A stretch of 63,173 bases of DNA from an uncultured Selenomonadales bacterium. GTDB lineage: Bacteria > Bacillota > Negativicutes > Selenomonadales > Selenomonadaceae. The DNA lies in NCBI GenBank assembly GCA_946407095.1, contig CAMJMR010000010.1:1-63173 (forward strand), given 5' to 3'. The translations under genes and the position numbers were made by a program. Below, in pieces: positions 32,410 through 44,145 of this stretch. The notes beneath the pieces were generated by a model, which saw only the letters and a program-made list of their open reading frames with translations, searched no databases and had not been told where the DNA came from. How positions within the stretch are numbered: position 1 is the first letter of the stretch; each line of letters opens with the position of its first letter.

Positions 32410-33879
32410 CTAATTACTTCTGATAAAGTTCATTTTGTGCGCGACCGTCATTAATTCGCTTTGTCGAATCACCATATTTAAAGCCGTAAATAAATTGCTC
32501 GTCGAAACTTCCGCAATCATAAGCATTCCAATAAATTCTAGCGGGAGTTCGAGTTCAGTAAGCAAAATACTAAATGACGCCGCTATTCCGCCCGTCGCAT
32601 TGGGCATGGCAAAGCTCAACTGTATTGCAATAAACGCTATGATTAACGCATCAAAAGCAGAAAAACTTTCGCCCGTGACCGACATTACGTAAAAACCCGC
32701 CATTGTCAGCTGAATCAATTTCGACGGAGAAAATAAAACCAACGACAGCGGTATCCAAAAATCGCAAAACTTTTCCTCAATGTTCAGACTTTCTTTTGAT
32801 ATTTCAAGGCTTTTCGGCAAGGACGCAATGCTACTGCCCGTTGCCAGCGAAATCATCGCCGCTGGTGCAATTTTTTTTAGGAAATCGGGTATCGATACTT
32901 TCGTTTTTACGTAAAGCAAAATCACCATCAGCAAAATAATTATCGCGTAAATGATTAATTCCGAGACGATTATTTTCCATACCTTCAAAAAATCGGAAAG
33001 ACTGCTCGTCAATAACGTTTTTAAAACGCAAAGGAATATTACAACAGGTATTGCCGAAAAAATCAGCCTGACTATCTTAAATATTAAATAATTAAGCTCC
33101 GTAACCAAATTTTTTACGTTCGCTATCCGATTTCCAATTTTTATTATCGAAATTCCAACCACAAACGCCATTATCGTGACTTGCAAGACTTTTCCCTTTA
33201 AAAATGCTTCCAAAATGTTTGTCGGGATAATCGACAGCAATAAATCTATAATTTGCCCGACACCAACAACATTTTTATCCGCGATTGTCATTACAGGGAA
33301 AAAAATCTCGCCGATTAAGAATGTAACCGCAACTATTGATAAATCTATCAAAAAAAATCTTCCAACGACCGTCGCGCCAATGTTGCTAAGCATTGCGACA
33401 TCTTCTATCGCGCAAATGCCCGATACGATTGAAAAAAATATCATAAAAACCGTCACAGTGACGATTAAACTTAGCAACGTCGATAAAGTCGGCGTAACGA
33501 TTTTTTCTGCAAAAATACTTTGAATTTCTTGCGGAAAATAACCGATGATAAACGAAAAAATTATCGCCGCTATTATCGCAATCGTTATCGAATCGCCAGG
33601 AATTTTAATCGGCTTATGTTCCCGCGTCGAATAGGAAATTAATTCGTTGCAACCGTTTTCGTAACGATAAATCGTTTCTGCCTTTTCGTAGTGCAGAAAG
33701 CTTTGCATAACTTCATTGCTAAAAATCGTGTCGTCGTCAGAATCATTTTGCAGAGGATAAAACGGCTCGCCCTTAATCCGGATAATTATTTTCGGCTCGC
33801 TGAACCATTTCCGCGTATAAAGATTAAATTCTTGCGTCGTGCCGAACTTTTCTTGATAACGGAGCAAAGATTCTTCCAA
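32410..33879 (-). CDS. SLC1-type dicarboxylate/amino-acid:cation symporter, N-terminus broken
   Basis: A 489-residue reading from TTG 33879. From about residue 97 it is a polytopic transporter of the DAACS (SLC1) family, shown by MISLATGSSIASLPKS (the serine-rich reentrant loop), FAMPNATGGIAAS and multiple long helices. About 95 soluble residues precede the first helix. An ATG at 33984, one base after the glyA stop, opens the same frame, but codon 13 is TAG (33946-33948); past it the frame reads DIRTFFEKERV into this ORF. The native protein was therefore probably about 35 residues longer. Whether the TTG restart yields functional protein is unknown. Confidence 0.72.
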   Translation of the reverse strand: MEESLLRYQEKFGTTQEFNLYTRKWFSEPKIIIRIKGEPFYPLQNDSDDDTIFSNEVMQSFLHYEKAETIYRYENGCNELISYSTREHKPIKIPGDSITIAIIAAIIFSFIIGYFPQEIQSIFAEKIVTPTLSTLLSLIVTVTVFMIFFSIVSGICAIEDVAMLSNIGATVVGRFFLIDLSIVAVTFLIGEIFFPVMTIADKNVVGVGQIIDLLLSIIPTNILEAFLKGKVLQVTIMAFVVGISIIKIGNRIANVKNLVTELNYLIFKIVRLIFSAIPVVIFLCVLKTLLTSSLSDFLKVWKIIVSELIIYAIIILLMVILLYVKTKVSIPDFLKKIAPAAMISLATGSSIASLPKSLEISKESLNIEEKFCDFWIPLSLVLFSPSKLIQLTMAGFYVMSVTGESFSAFDALIIAFIAIQLSFAMPNATGGIAASFSILLTELELPLEFIGMLMIAEVSTSNLFTALNMVIRQSELMTVAHKMNFIRSN

Positions 33880-33985
33880 AACTAGACAAATTTTTAATAC
33901 GTCTTTGCGCGGGACGCGCTCTTTTTCAAAAAATGTGCGTATGTCCTAAATCGCGGCGGCAATATTTTTGTTTGTAAGTTCCATT

Positions 33986-35227
33986 TCAATAGAGCGGATA
34001 TTTTTTGCAAAGCGCGGCGACACGTTCACGCGCTTGATTTTTTTTCTCTTCGTCGGTCGGATTGTCCAAAACCAAAGCGATAATGTCGGCGACTTCGCGC
34101 ATGTCGTCTTCGACAAAGCCGCGAGTCGTCAACGCGGGACTGCCCAATCTCAAGCCGCTCGTGACAAACGGACTGCGCGGCTCGAACGGAATCGTATTCT
34201 TGTTGGCGGTAATGTTTACCTCGTCAAGGACGTTTTGCGCCTCTTTGCCGGTAATGTTTTTGCTCGTCAAGTCGACAAGCATAAGGTGATTGTCGGTGCC
34301 GCCGCTCACGATGCGGAAGCCGTCCGCCGTCAACGTTTCAGCCAAAATTTTCGCGTTCTTGATAACCTGCGCGGCATAAGCTTTGAATTCGGGCTGAAGA
34401 GCCTCGAAAAATGCAACCGCCTTCGCCGCAATGACGTGCATTAAAGGGCCGCCTTGAATGCCGGGGAAAATCGCTTTGTTGAACTGCTTGCCGAATTCGG
34501 CGTCTTTGCAAAGAATCAAACCGCCGCGCGGGCCGCGCAGGGTCTTATGCGTCGTGGACGTGACAACATCGGCGTAGGGCAACGGATTGGGGTGCAAGCC
34601 CGCCGCTACCAAGCCGGCAATGTGCGCCATGTCGACCATTAAGTAAGCCCCAACTTTTTTGGCGGTGTCGGCAAGGCGTTCAAAGTCAATGATTCGCGAA
34701 TAGGCGGACGCGCCCGCCACGATAATCTTAGGCTTGCACTCCTGCGCGATTCTTTCAAGCTCGTCGTAGTCAATCGTCTCGGTCTCGCGGCTCACGCCGT
34801 AAGGAACGATTTTAAAATATTTGCCGCTCATGTTGACGGGGCTACCGTGCGTCAAGTGTCCGCCGTCAGTTAAGTTCATGCCCATAATCGTATCGCCGGG
34901 CGTCGCGAGCGCGTAGTAAACCGCCATGTTGGCCTGCGCACCCGAATGCGGCTGAACGTTGGCGTATTCGCAATCGAAAAGTTTTTTTGCGCGGTCGATA
35001 GCCAACTGCTCCGCCACGTCGACGAATTCGCAACCGCCGTAGTAACGCTTGCCGGGATAACCTTCAGCGTATTTGTTCGTCAAAACCGAACCTTGCGCCT
35101 CCATTACCGCACGGCTGACGATATTTTCAGACGCGATAAGCTCCAACTTGTTGCGTTGACGATTGAGTTCGTTTTCCACTGCCGCGAATAATTCTGCGTC
35201 TTTTTGCAAGCCTTCATTCAAATTCAT
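33986..35227 (-). CDS. glyA: Serine hydroxymethyltransferase
   Basis: A 413-residue PLP enzyme that interconverts serine and glycine while loading tetrahydrofolate with a one-carbon unit. Hallmarks are [29 protein letters not shown], the PLP-binding Lys in [14 protein letters not shown] (about residue 228) and [15 protein letters not shown]. Length is normal for the family. GGAGG precedes the ATG. Its TGA is one base from the ATG of the damaged symporter frame, so the pair were translationally coupled. Together with fhs nearby it supplies C1 units. Confidence 0.97.
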   Translation of the reverse strand: MNLNEGLQKDAELFAAVENELNRQRNKLELIASENIVSRAVMEAQGSVLTNKYAEGYPGKRYYGGCEFVDVAEQLAIDRAKKLFDCEYANVQPHSGAQANMAVYYALATPGDTIMGMNLTDGGHLTHGSPVNMSGKYFKIVPYGVSRETETIDYDELERIAQECKPKIIVAGASAYSRIIDFERLADTAKKVGAYLMVDMAHIAGLVAAGLHPNPLPYADVVTSTTHKTLRGPRGGLILCKDAEFGKQFNKAIFPGIQGGPLMHVIAAKAVAFFEALQPEFKAYAAQVIKNAKILAETLTADGFRIVSGGTDNHLMLVDLTSKNITGKEAQNVLDEVNITANKNTIPFEPRSPFVTSGLRLGSPALTTRGFVEDDMREVADIIALVLDNPTDEEKKNQARERVAALCKKYPLY

Positions 35228-35245
35228 CTTAAAACCTCCGTAAAA

Positions 35246-35665
35246 TCATTTAATCAAGCCCAGAGTCGTCATCAAGCCGAAGAGACCTTGAGCCGCTACG
35301 TCGTTGACGATTTTGCCGTCCGCGTTGAAATAGTAGAAATTCATGACGCTGAACGAAAATTTTTTGCCCGTCGGCGCAAGACCCATAAAATTTCCGTCGT
35401 GCGTGCCGGAGCAAGTCCAATGCACCGCAACTTTGTCGTCTTCCGCCGCCATGTCGACAATTTCCCAGCGAATGTCCGAAAAACTTTTGCGCATAAGCTC
35501 GACGACGCTCAAATATCCCGCGCCGCCGTAAAGCGGCTTTTCGGATACGGGCGTCGTGAATTCGGCTTCGGGCGCGATAAGTTCTTCGGCAAGCGCGCGG
35601 TCGTTGGTGTTTATGCAAGTCTCGAACCGTTTCATGATTTGGCGATTGCGTTCGGCTTTGTTCAT
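35246..35665 (-). CDS. SnoaL-like / NTF2-fold protein
   Basis: A 139-residue protein of the SnoaL-like ester cyclase group in the NTF2-like superfamily. It shows RFETCINTNDRALAEELIAPEAEF at the start, VVELMRKSFSDIRWEIVDM in the middle, and VHWTCSGTHDGNFMGLAPTGKKF, which is the typical family stretch. These proteins form a small cone-shaped barrel; many are enzymes but most have unknown substrates. GGAGG lies 7 bases before the ATG. It sits 18 bases upstream of glyA in the same direction. Confidence 0.78.
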   Translation of the reverse strand: MNKAERNRQIMKRFETCINTNDRALAEELIAPEAEFTTPVSEKPLYGGAGYLSVVELMRKSFSDIRWEIVDMAAEDDKVAVHWTCSGTHDGNFMGLAPTGKKFSFSVMNFYYFNADGKIVNDVAAQGLFGLMTTLGLIK

Positions 35666-35707
35666 GATATGACCTCCAAAATTTTTTCGTCGGGAATTAT
35701 CGGGCTA

Positions 35708-35797
35708 ACAATGCGCTAGCGTTGCGTTTCGACGCGGCGATTAATTTCAAACGTCGCAACGTGGAGGCGCGTCCTCCGGATGCAACGTCACGTTGCC
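35708..35797 (+). repeat. Repeat family A, degenerate copy A7
   Basis: AATGCGCTAGCGTTGCGTTTCGACGCGGCGATTAA, GGCGCGTC, then GATGCAACGTCACGTTGCC. The ending matches the first unit of A1. It is joined directly to a partial family-B copy. Confidence 0.6.
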
Positions 35798-35891
35798 AAA
35801 AGAAAAGGGCGGTACACTAACCATTGCCAAAACGTCCGCGCAACCCGAAATGTGCCGTGCCGCTGTCCGTGGCGGCCTCTGTCCTCTGCAA
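35798..35891 (+). repeat. Repeat family B, truncated copy B5
   Basis: It keeps AAAAGAAAAGGGCGG, ACGTCCGCGCAACCCGAA, the GTCCGTGGCGGCCTCTGTCC end and CTGCAA, but lacks the 5' part and the long AAAGAAAGTAG hairpin of B2. It ends against the tsaC stop codon. Confidence 0.6.
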
Positions 35892-35893
35892 TG

Positions 35894-36508
35894 TCACATT
35901 GCCTCCAAAATTTTTTCTGCCGCTATTGCTCCGTGACGAAGGATTTTCGGCGTCGAAGTCGTCAAATCGATTATCGTCGACGACACGCCGAATCGACACT
36001 GCCCGCCGTCCAAAATCACTTCGACGCGCCCCGATAAGTTGTCGAACACCTCCTGCGCGGTCTTGGGCGGCGGCAAGCTCGAAAGGTTTGCACTCGGCGC
36101 GGCTATCGGACAGCCCGCAAGTTTTATCAGCGCAAGCGCAACGTCGTTGGCGGGGAAGCGAATCCCTACGCTCGGCAGGCCGCCCGTCACGAAATCGGGT
36201 ACAATTTTATGCTTAGGCAGAATTATCGTCAAGGCGCCCGGGCAAAACGCCGCGAACAATTTTTCAGCCCGCGCAGATATTTTTGCGACGCGTTCGACCA
36301 TCTCAAGGCTCGCGATGTGCAAACTCAGCGGCTTATCGGAAGGGCGACCCTTCGCCGCGAAAATTTTCTTGCAAGCCTCGACGTTGAGCCCGTCCGCGCC
36401 CAAACCGTAAACCGTTTCAGTCGGGAAGGCGACCAATTCCCCGCGCCGTATCAGTTCGGCCGCTCGACGCAAATTTTCTTCAGTCGGTTGTAAAATTTTT
36501 GTCTGCAA
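35894..36508 (-). CDS. tsaC: L-threonylcarbamoyladenylate synthase (Sua5/YrdC)
   Basis: A 204-residue YrdC-domain protein that makes threonylcarbamoyl-AMP for the t6A37 modification of ANN-decoding tRNAs. The signature [12 protein letters not shown] (about residue 30) and [13 protein letters not shown] are present, along with [10 protein letters not shown] and [12 protein letters not shown]. It lacks the extra C-terminal domain of the longer Sua5 form. The start is a TTG with AAGGAGG 8 bases upstream. Repeats A7 and B5 follow its 3' end. Confidence 0.93.
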   Translation of the reverse strand: MQTKILQPTEENLRRAAELIRRGELVAFPTETVYGLGADGLNVEACKKIFAAKGRPSDKPLSLHIASLEMVERVAKISARAEKLFAAFCPGALTIILPKHKIVPDFVTGGLPSVGIRFPANDVALALIKLAGCPIAAPSANLSSLPPPKTAQEVFDNLSGRVEVILDGGQCRFGVSSTIIDLTTSTPKILRHGAIAAEKILEAM

Positions 36509-36633
36509 TTAAATTCCTCCTTGCGTCGATTATAACAGATTCGCGCAACAAAAACCCGTTCTTGGTATCGAATGAATTGCGGCGGAGGATTTTTTTTGCT
36601 ATCATGCAGAAAAATTTTTTGGAGGCGATTGAT

Positions 36634-38301
36634 TTGTTGAGTGACGTCGAAATTGCGCAAGCCGCGCAGATTGAAAAGATAACGGCGGCGGCGGCTAAGC
36701 TCGGCTTGACCGAAGACGATTTGGAATTTTACGGGAAGTACAAGGCGAAAATTTCAGCCGACGTGTGGAAACGCATTGAAGGCGAGCCCGACGGCAAATT
36801 GATTCTTGTCACGGCGATAACGCCGACTCCTGCGGGCGAAGGCAAAACGACGACTTCAATCGGCTTGGCGGATGCGTTCGCGCGTCTTGGCAGGAAAGTT
36901 TGCGTGGCGTTGCGCGAACCGAGTCTTGGTCCCTGCTTCGGGATAAAGGGCGGCGCGGCGGGCGGCGGCTACGCGCAAGTGGTGCCCATGGAGGATATTA
37001 ACCTGCACTTCACGGGCGACTTTCACGCGATAACCACGGCGCACAATCTTTTGGCGGCGGTCTTGGACAATCACCTTCAGCAGGGCAACGAGCTCAAAAT
37101 CGACGTGCGGCGCGTCGTCTGGAAGAGAGTTTTGGATTTGAACGACCGCGCCCTCCGCAATGTGATTGTCGGCTTGGGCGGCAGAATAAACGGCGTCCCG
37201 CGCGAAACCGGCTTCGACATAACCGTTGCCTCCGAAATGATGGCGATTCTCTGCTTGGCGAAAGACTTTGCCGACTTGAAGGCGCGGCTCGGCAAAATAA
37301 TCGTGGCGTACACCGTCGACGGCGCGGTTGTCACGGCTGACGACTTGAACGTCACGGGGTCGCTTGCACTGCTTTTGAAGGACGCGATTAAGCCTAACCT
37401 GGTGCAGACTTTGGAGGGGACGCCCGCGCTGATTCACGGCGGCCCCTTCGCGAATATAGCTCACGGTTGCAACAGCGTCACGGCCACGAAATACGCGCTC
37501 AAGCTTGCCGACGTTGTCGTTACGGAGGCGGGCTTCGGCGCAGACTTGGGCGCGGAAAAATTTTTGGATATCAAGTGCAGGATGAGCGGCTTGCGTCCCA
37601 ACGCAGTGGTTATCGTCGCCACGATTCGCGCCCTCAAAATGCACGGCGGCGTTGCCAAAACGAATCTTGCCGAGCCGAACGTCGCGGCTGTCGAGCGCGG
37701 GCTTGAAAACTTGGTAAAGCATATCGAAAACGTTCAAGGCTTCGGGCTGCCCGCGATTGTCGCGCTGAACGACTTCCCGACGGACACCGACGCTGAAATT
37801 GCGGCCGTCGAGAAAATCTGCGCGGCGGCGGGTGTAAGGTTTGCGCGGTCGAAAGTTTTCGCTGACGGCGGCGAGGGCGGCCTTGAACTTGCGCGGGCAG
37901 TCGAGGACAGCTTCAACGACGCGAAGAATTTCAAATTCACCTACGCGGACGAGGCGGGCATTGCGGAAAAAATTTTGGCGGTCGCGCAGAAAATTTACGG
38001 CGCGGACGGCGTGAGCTACACCTCCGCCGCGAAGAAACAGCTTGCCGACATTGAGCGGCTTGGCTTCGGCAATTTCCCGATTTGCATAGCGAAGACGCAA
38101 TATTCCCTGTCCGATGACCAGACGAAACTTGGTCGCCCGAAAAATTTTGACGTGACGGTTCGCGAGCTGAAAATCTCTGCGGGCGCGGGCTTCGTCGTGG
38201 TGCTTGCGGGGAATATCATGACGATGCCGGGCTTGCCGAAACGTCCTGCCGCCGAGAAAATCGACATCACCCCCGACGGCGTCATCAGCGGTTTGTTCTG
38301 A
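36634..38301 (+). CDS. fhs: Formate-tetrahydrofolate ligase
   Basis: A 555-residue ATP-dependent ligase that makes 10-formyltetrahydrofolate, feeding purine synthesis and acetogenic C1 metabolism. Clear family segments are [10 protein letters not shown] at the start, the P-loop [44 protein letters not shown] and [12 protein letters not shown] near the end. I chose TTG 36634 because GGAGG ends 8 bases upstream and because the length (about 556) and MLSDVEIAQ start fit the family. An in-frame ATG at 36604 lies before that site. A terminator follows. Confidence 0.96.
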   Translation: MLSDVEIAQAAQIEKITAAAAKLGLTEDDLEFYGKYKAKISADVWKRIEGEPDGKLILVTAITPTPAGEGKTTTSIGLADAFARLGRKVCVALREPSLGPCFGIKGGAAGGGYAQVVPMEDINLHFTGDFHAITTAHNLLAAVLDNHLQQGNELKIDVRRVVWKRVLDLNDRALRNVIVGLGGRINGVPRETGFDITVASEMMAILCLAKDFADLKARLGKIIVAYTVDGAVVTADDLNVTGSLALLLKDAIKPNLVQTLEGTPALIHGGPFANIAHGCNSVTATKYALKLADVVVTEAGFGADLGAEKFLDIKCRMSGLRPNAVVIVATIRALKMHGGVAKTNLAEPNVAAVERGLENLVKHIENVQGFGLPAIVALNDFPTDTDAEIAAVEKICAAAGVRFARSKVFADGGEGGLELARAVEDSFNDAKNFKFTYADEAGIAEKILAVAQKIYGADGVSYTSAAKKQLADIERLGFGNFPICIAKTQYSLSDDQTKLGRPKNFDVTVRELKISAGAGFVVVLAGNIMTMPGLPKRPAAEKIDITPDGVISGLF

Positions 38302-38321
38302 ATTTTTAACACTTGCAAATA

Positions 38322-38356
38322 AAAGAGCCCCCTCCGAAAGCGGAAGGGGTTCTTTT
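38322..38356. terminator. Bidirectional terminator between fhs and ligA
   Basis: Stem AGAGCCCCCTCCG/CGGAAGGGGTTCTT with A residues on the left and TCTTTTGTT on the right. It serves two convergent genes. Confidence 0.8.
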
Positions 38357-38370
38357 GTTGAGCGAACGGC

Positions 38371-40416
<2,046 letters not shown>

Positions 40417-40423
40417 CTAATTA

Positions 40424-40600
40424 GCGGCCGCCCAAGGACGGGCGGCCGTCCGCCGACGCATTTGCGTGACGCAAATACCGTCGGCGCAGCCACGCTGAAA
40501 TTATCGGACAGTGCGGGTTGCGACCCTTCGCCCCCGCGAGGCACCTTTTTCTTTGCTACTTTCTTTTGGGTGCGCAAAAGAAAGTAGTTAATAAAACTTG
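40424..40600 (-). repeat. Repeat family B, copy B3 (inverted)
   Basis: The reverse complement matches B1: hairpin CTACTTTCTTTTG / CAAAAGAAAGTAG, GGTGCCTCGC, CAGCGTGGCTGCGCCGACGG, ATTTGCGTCACGCAAAT and GCCGCCCGTCCTTGGGCGGC. Much of the second half is identical to B1. It fills the 268-base gap between pcrA and ligA. Confidence 0.85.
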
Positions 40601-40648
40601 AAATCATAAATCAGTCGAATAGAAGGACGCGCCCGCCGTCAAGTCAAT

Positions 40649-42886
40649 TTAAGGTTTGCTGAGGGGCGCGACCTTCGTCAAAAGTTTTTTCACGCCGACA
40701 GAGGGATTCGCGAAAGAAACCGTTATTGTCTTGCTGTCGAGAGCCATAACCGTGCCGAGTCCCCAAAGCTTATGATTAACCATATCGCCGACCTGCCAAT
40801 CGATTTGCGGCGCGTTCGAGGCAACTTGTTTACTCTGCGCGGCGCGATAAGCAGTGGGCGGGCTGTATACCGGCTTTTGTTGAGCGGAACTCTGTTGCTG
40901 CGTCTTAGCTTTTATCCCCAAGTATTCGACGCAAGAATCGGGAATTTCTTCGATGAAGCGAGAAATTTTTTGCTTGCTGTTCCTGCCGAAGAAACTGCGC
41001 TTTTGCGCCGCCGTAATGTAAAGTTTCGTTTTGGCGCGAGTAAGGGCGACGTAACAAGCACGCCGCTCCTCCTCCAGCTCCGCCGTGTCGTAAAGGGACA
41101 TCGAGTGCGGAAAAACTCCGTCCTCCATGCCCACCACGAACACGACAGGGAATTCCAAACCCTTGGCGGCGTGTACCGTCATAAGCTTTACGCGAGATTC
41201 TTCCTCTTCGAGCGTGTCAACGTCGCTCATCAAGGCAACGTGATTGATAAAATCTTCCAGCGTGGCGTCGGGATTCATTTCGACGAATTCCTTCGCGCTG
41301 TCGACGAACGCGCCAACGTTTTCTTCGCGAGAAATATTTTCGCGCTTGCCCTCCTCCGAATTTTCGCGCAACATCTTCATATAGCCCGACTCATCGAGGA
41401 CGACGTTTATCAGCTTGTCGACGGGCAAAGTTTTCGCCGACTCCGTGAAACTCATCATCATTGCGGCGAAATTTTGAACGCCTGCGCGGAATTTCGGGCT
41501 GAGTTCGAGCACTTGCCTTAGAAGCCGCTTATCGCTGACGACTTCAAGGATTGAATATCCGTTGGCGATAGCGAATTCCTCAAGGCGATTCAAATTCGTC
41601 GAGCCGATGCCGCGCTTCGGGACGTTGATAATTCGGCGCAAGTGCAAATCGTCTCTGGGATTGGCAATGGCGTACAGGTAGGCGAGGATGTCTCTGATTT
41701 CTTTGCGGTCATAAAATTTCAGCCCGCCGACGATTATGTAAGGTATCTCCGCGCCGATGAAACGCTCCTCAAACAGGCGAGATTGGGCATTGGTGCGGTA
41801 AAGGACGGCAAAGTCGTTGTAGCGGAAATTTTCTTGTTCGACGAGCCGCTTAATTTCCTTCGTGACGGCGAACGCCTCTAAGATATCACTTTCCAGGCGA
41901 ATGCACTTAATCTTTTCGCCGACGGGATTTTGCGTGCGGAGGTTTTTGGGCTTGCGGTCAAGATTGTTTTGAATGACGGCATTGGCGGCGTCGAGTATGG
42001 TTTTCGTCGAGCGATAATTCTGTTCAAGAATGACGGTGCGGGCTTCGGGATAATCTTGCTCAAAGTTCAAGATGTTGCGCATATCCGCGCCGCGCCAGCC
42101 GTAGATTGATTGGTCAGCGTCGCCGACCACGCAGATATTTTTGTACTTGGCGGCGAGCAAATTCGTCAACACATACTGCGCGGCATTGGTGTCCTGATAC
42201 TCGTCAATAGAAATGTATTTGAATCGCTCCTGATATTTATCCAAAACTTCGGGGAATTGGCGGAAGATGTTGACGGCGGCAAAAATCAAGTCGTCGAAGT
42301 CCAGCGCGTTATTCTCCTGCAGTTTCTTTTGATACAGTTCGTAAATCTGCACGACGTTCTTCTTGTAAGAGTCACCGCTTGAAAAAATTTGTTCGCGATA
42401 CGTCGCCGGGTCAATCAAATCGTTTTTCAAGTTGGAAATGGTGGCGTGAACGTGAGAGAAAACCGTTTCGTTCAAGCCCAATTCGGCAACGCATTGCTTG
42501 ATAATCGTCTTCGTATCGCTTGTGTCGTAAATGGCGAAATTTCTGTTGAAGCGTTCGGTTATTTCGATTTCGCGTCGGAGGATTTGGGCGCAAAAGGCAT
42601 GAAAGGTACTCAGCCAAACACTTTGCGCGGCGGCACCGATTAATTTTTCGGCGCGAGATTTCATTTCATTGGCGGCCTTGTTCGTGAAGGTTATCGCCAA
42701 AATATTCCAAGGCGAAATGCCTTGCGCGATAAGATTTGCGATTCGATAAGTCAAAACGCGTGTCTTGCCGGAGCCCGCGCCCGCCATTATCAAAAGCGGT
42801 CCGTCTAGGCATTTGACGGCTTCCGCCTGTTCGGGATTCAGATTCTTGAAAATTTCTTTCGGATCAAAAATTTTTTGCTCACTCAA
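40649..42886 (-). CDS. pcrA: UvrD/PcrA superfamily 1 DNA helicase
   Basis: A 745-residue 3'-5' DNA helicase used in repair and replication restart. Walker A is AGAGSGKT (about residues 36-43), motif Ia TFTNKAANEMKSR, motif II (Walker B) ISIDEYQDTN, motif III GDADQSIYGWRGAD, motif IV LEQNYRST, motif V TVHAAKGLEFPVVFVVG and motif VI VALTRAKTKLYI. The C-terminus has a VGDMVNHKLWGLGTV segment typical of PcrA, a RNA-polymerase-interaction-like tail. The ATG has AAAGGAGG upstream and a good promoter. Length is normal. Confidence 0.96.
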   Translation of the reverse strand: MSEQKIFDPKEIFKNLNPEQAEAVKCLDGPLLIMAGAGSGKTRVLTYRIANLIAQGISPWNILAITFTNKAANEMKSRAEKLIGAAAQSVWLSTFHAFCAQILRREIEITERFNRNFAIYDTSDTKTIIKQCVAELGLNETVFSHVHATISNLKNDLIDPATYREQIFSSGDSYKKNVVQIYELYQKKLQENNALDFDDLIFAAVNIFRQFPEVLDKYQERFKYISIDEYQDTNAAQYVLTNLLAAKYKNICVVGDADQSIYGWRGADMRNILNFEQDYPEARTVILEQNYRSTKTILDAANAVIQNNLDRKPKNLRTQNPVGEKIKCIRLESDILEAFAVTKEIKRLVEQENFRYNDFAVLYRTNAQSRLFEERFIGAEIPYIIVGGLKFYDRKEIRDILAYLYAIANPRDDLHLRRIINVPKRGIGSTNLNRLEEFAIANGYSILEVVSDKRLLRQVLELSPKFRAGVQNFAAMMMSFTESAKTLPVDKLINVVLDESGYMKMLRENSEEGKRENISREENVGAFVDSAKEFVEMNPDATLEDFINHVALMSDVDTLEEEESRVKLMTVHAAKGLEFPVVFVVGMEDGVFPHSMSLYDTAELEEERRACYVALTRAKTKLYITAAQKRSFFGRNSKQKISRFIEEIPDSCVEYLGIKAKTQQQSSAQQKPVYSPPTAYRAAQSKQVASNAPQIDWQVGDMVNHKLWGLGTVMALDSKTITVSFANPSVGVKKLLTKVAPLSKP

Positions 42887-42912
42887 AAGAAATTCCTCCT
42901 TTCGTTTAAGGC

Positions 42913-42941
42913 ATTATATTCGCGGGGGGAATTTTTTTCAA
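42913..42941 (-). promoter_or_regulatory. Promoter of pcrA
   Basis: On the minus strand TTGAAA (42936-42941), 17 bases, TATAAT (42913-42918), about 30 bases before the start codon. Confidence 0.75.
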
Positions 42942-42999
42942 TCAGCGAAAAAAAACGGTGCAACCGTTTGCGATTGTCCCGATAATTTTTCAAGTCAAG

Positions 43000-44142
43000 T
43001 TACGGAAAAATTTTGTCCGAACAGTGGGCGCGCTCAATCAATCGAACAATCTGCGCGGCCGTCTCGGAAATGTTATTGGCGGCGATTTTTTTGTTCATGG
43101 CGTCGGCAAGAGTCATCGGCTTGCGCAAAATGGCAAAGGCGGCGTCAAGCCCCGCGTCGTCCGAAATGTCGGCAACACTGCCGCCCAAGCCCACCGTTAT
43201 GATTTTCGGATTCAGCTTTTTGGCAAGCTTCGCCACACCCGAAGGTGCCTTGCCCTGCGCGGTCTGAAAATCCAATCGCCCTTCGCCCGTGATTAAAACG
43301 TCGGCCGACTTCAAATCCTCCGCAATGTTCAACGCGTCCAAAACCAAATCGACGCCCGGCACGAGTTCGCCGCGCAGATACGCTCTGAAGGCAAAACCCA
43401 AGCCGCCCGCCGCGCCGTCGCCCGCTACAGATTTTTCGTCGAGCCCAAGGAAGGTCGCGCTGAGTTCGCCGAAATTTTTTATCCAACCGTCCATCGCTTG
43501 AACAATTTCGGGCGTCGCGCCCTTCTGCGGAGCGTAGACAGCCGAACAGCCGTTCGCGCCCGTCAAAGGATTCGTCACGTCGCAAGCAATTCTGAACGTG
43601 CACTCGCGCAGGGCAGGCAAAGCGTTCGCGTCGTCAATCGCCGTGACGTTCGCCAAATCGCGCCCGTAAATGCCGCCGCCCGTGAACTCAAAGCCCAAAG
43701 CCGTCAACATGCCCAGCCCGCAATCGTTGGTCGCGCTACCGCCTATGCCTATGACAAAATCGCGGCACCCGTCCTCAATCGCCCGCCGAATCAGCTCGCC
43801 GACGCCGTAAGTCGTAGTGTTGAGGGGATTGCGCAAATTTTCGGGGACAAGCGTCAAGCCCGCCGCATTCGCCATTTCCATGACCGCAAGCCTTTTGTCG
43901 ACGACTTCACCGAATTCCGCCGCCACCTTGCCGCCCAAAGGGTCTGTGACTTCCGCCGACTTCAGCACGCCGCCAAGCCCGTTGACTATCGCGCGACACG
44001 TGCCCTCGCCGCCGTCAGCCAGCGGAAAGACTTTAACCTGCGCGGCGGGCAACGCTTTAAGAATGCCGTCACGCGCCGCCGCTCCCGCCTCCAAACTCGT
44101 CAAGCTGCCCTTCAAGCTGTCAATCGCCACGATGATTTTCAT
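43000..44142 (-). CDS. glxK: Glycerate kinase
   Basis: A 380-residue kinase of the GlxK/GarK family, which phosphorylates D-glycerate for entry into glycolysis. Segments seen: IDSLKGSLTSLEAG at the N-terminus, VFPLADGGEGTCRA (about residue 40), GIGGSATNDCGLGML and VDLVLDALNI ... LITGEGRLDFQTAQGKAPSGVA. Length fits the family. The ATG lies three bases past the aminotransferase stop, with GGAGG inside the end of that gene, so the two are coupled. Confidence 0.93.
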   Translation of the reverse strand: MKIIVAIDSLKGSLTSLEAGAAARDGILKALPAAQVKVFPLADGGEGTCRAIVNGLGGVLKSAEVTDPLGGKVAAEFGEVVDKRLAVMEMANAAGLTLVPENLRNPLNTTTYGVGELIRRAIEDGCRDFVIGIGGSATNDCGLGMLTALGFEFTGGGIYGRDLANVTAIDDANALPALRECTFRIACDVTNPLTGANGCSAVYAPQKGATPEIVQAMDGWIKNFGELSATFLGLDEKSVAGDGAAGGLGFAFRAYLRGELVPGVDLVLDALNIAEDLKSADVLITGEGRLDFQTAQGKAPSGVAKLAKKLNPKIITVGLGGSVADISDDAGLDAAFAILRKPMTLADAMNKKIAANNISETAAQIVRLIERAHCSDKIFP

Positions 44143-44145
44143 GAT

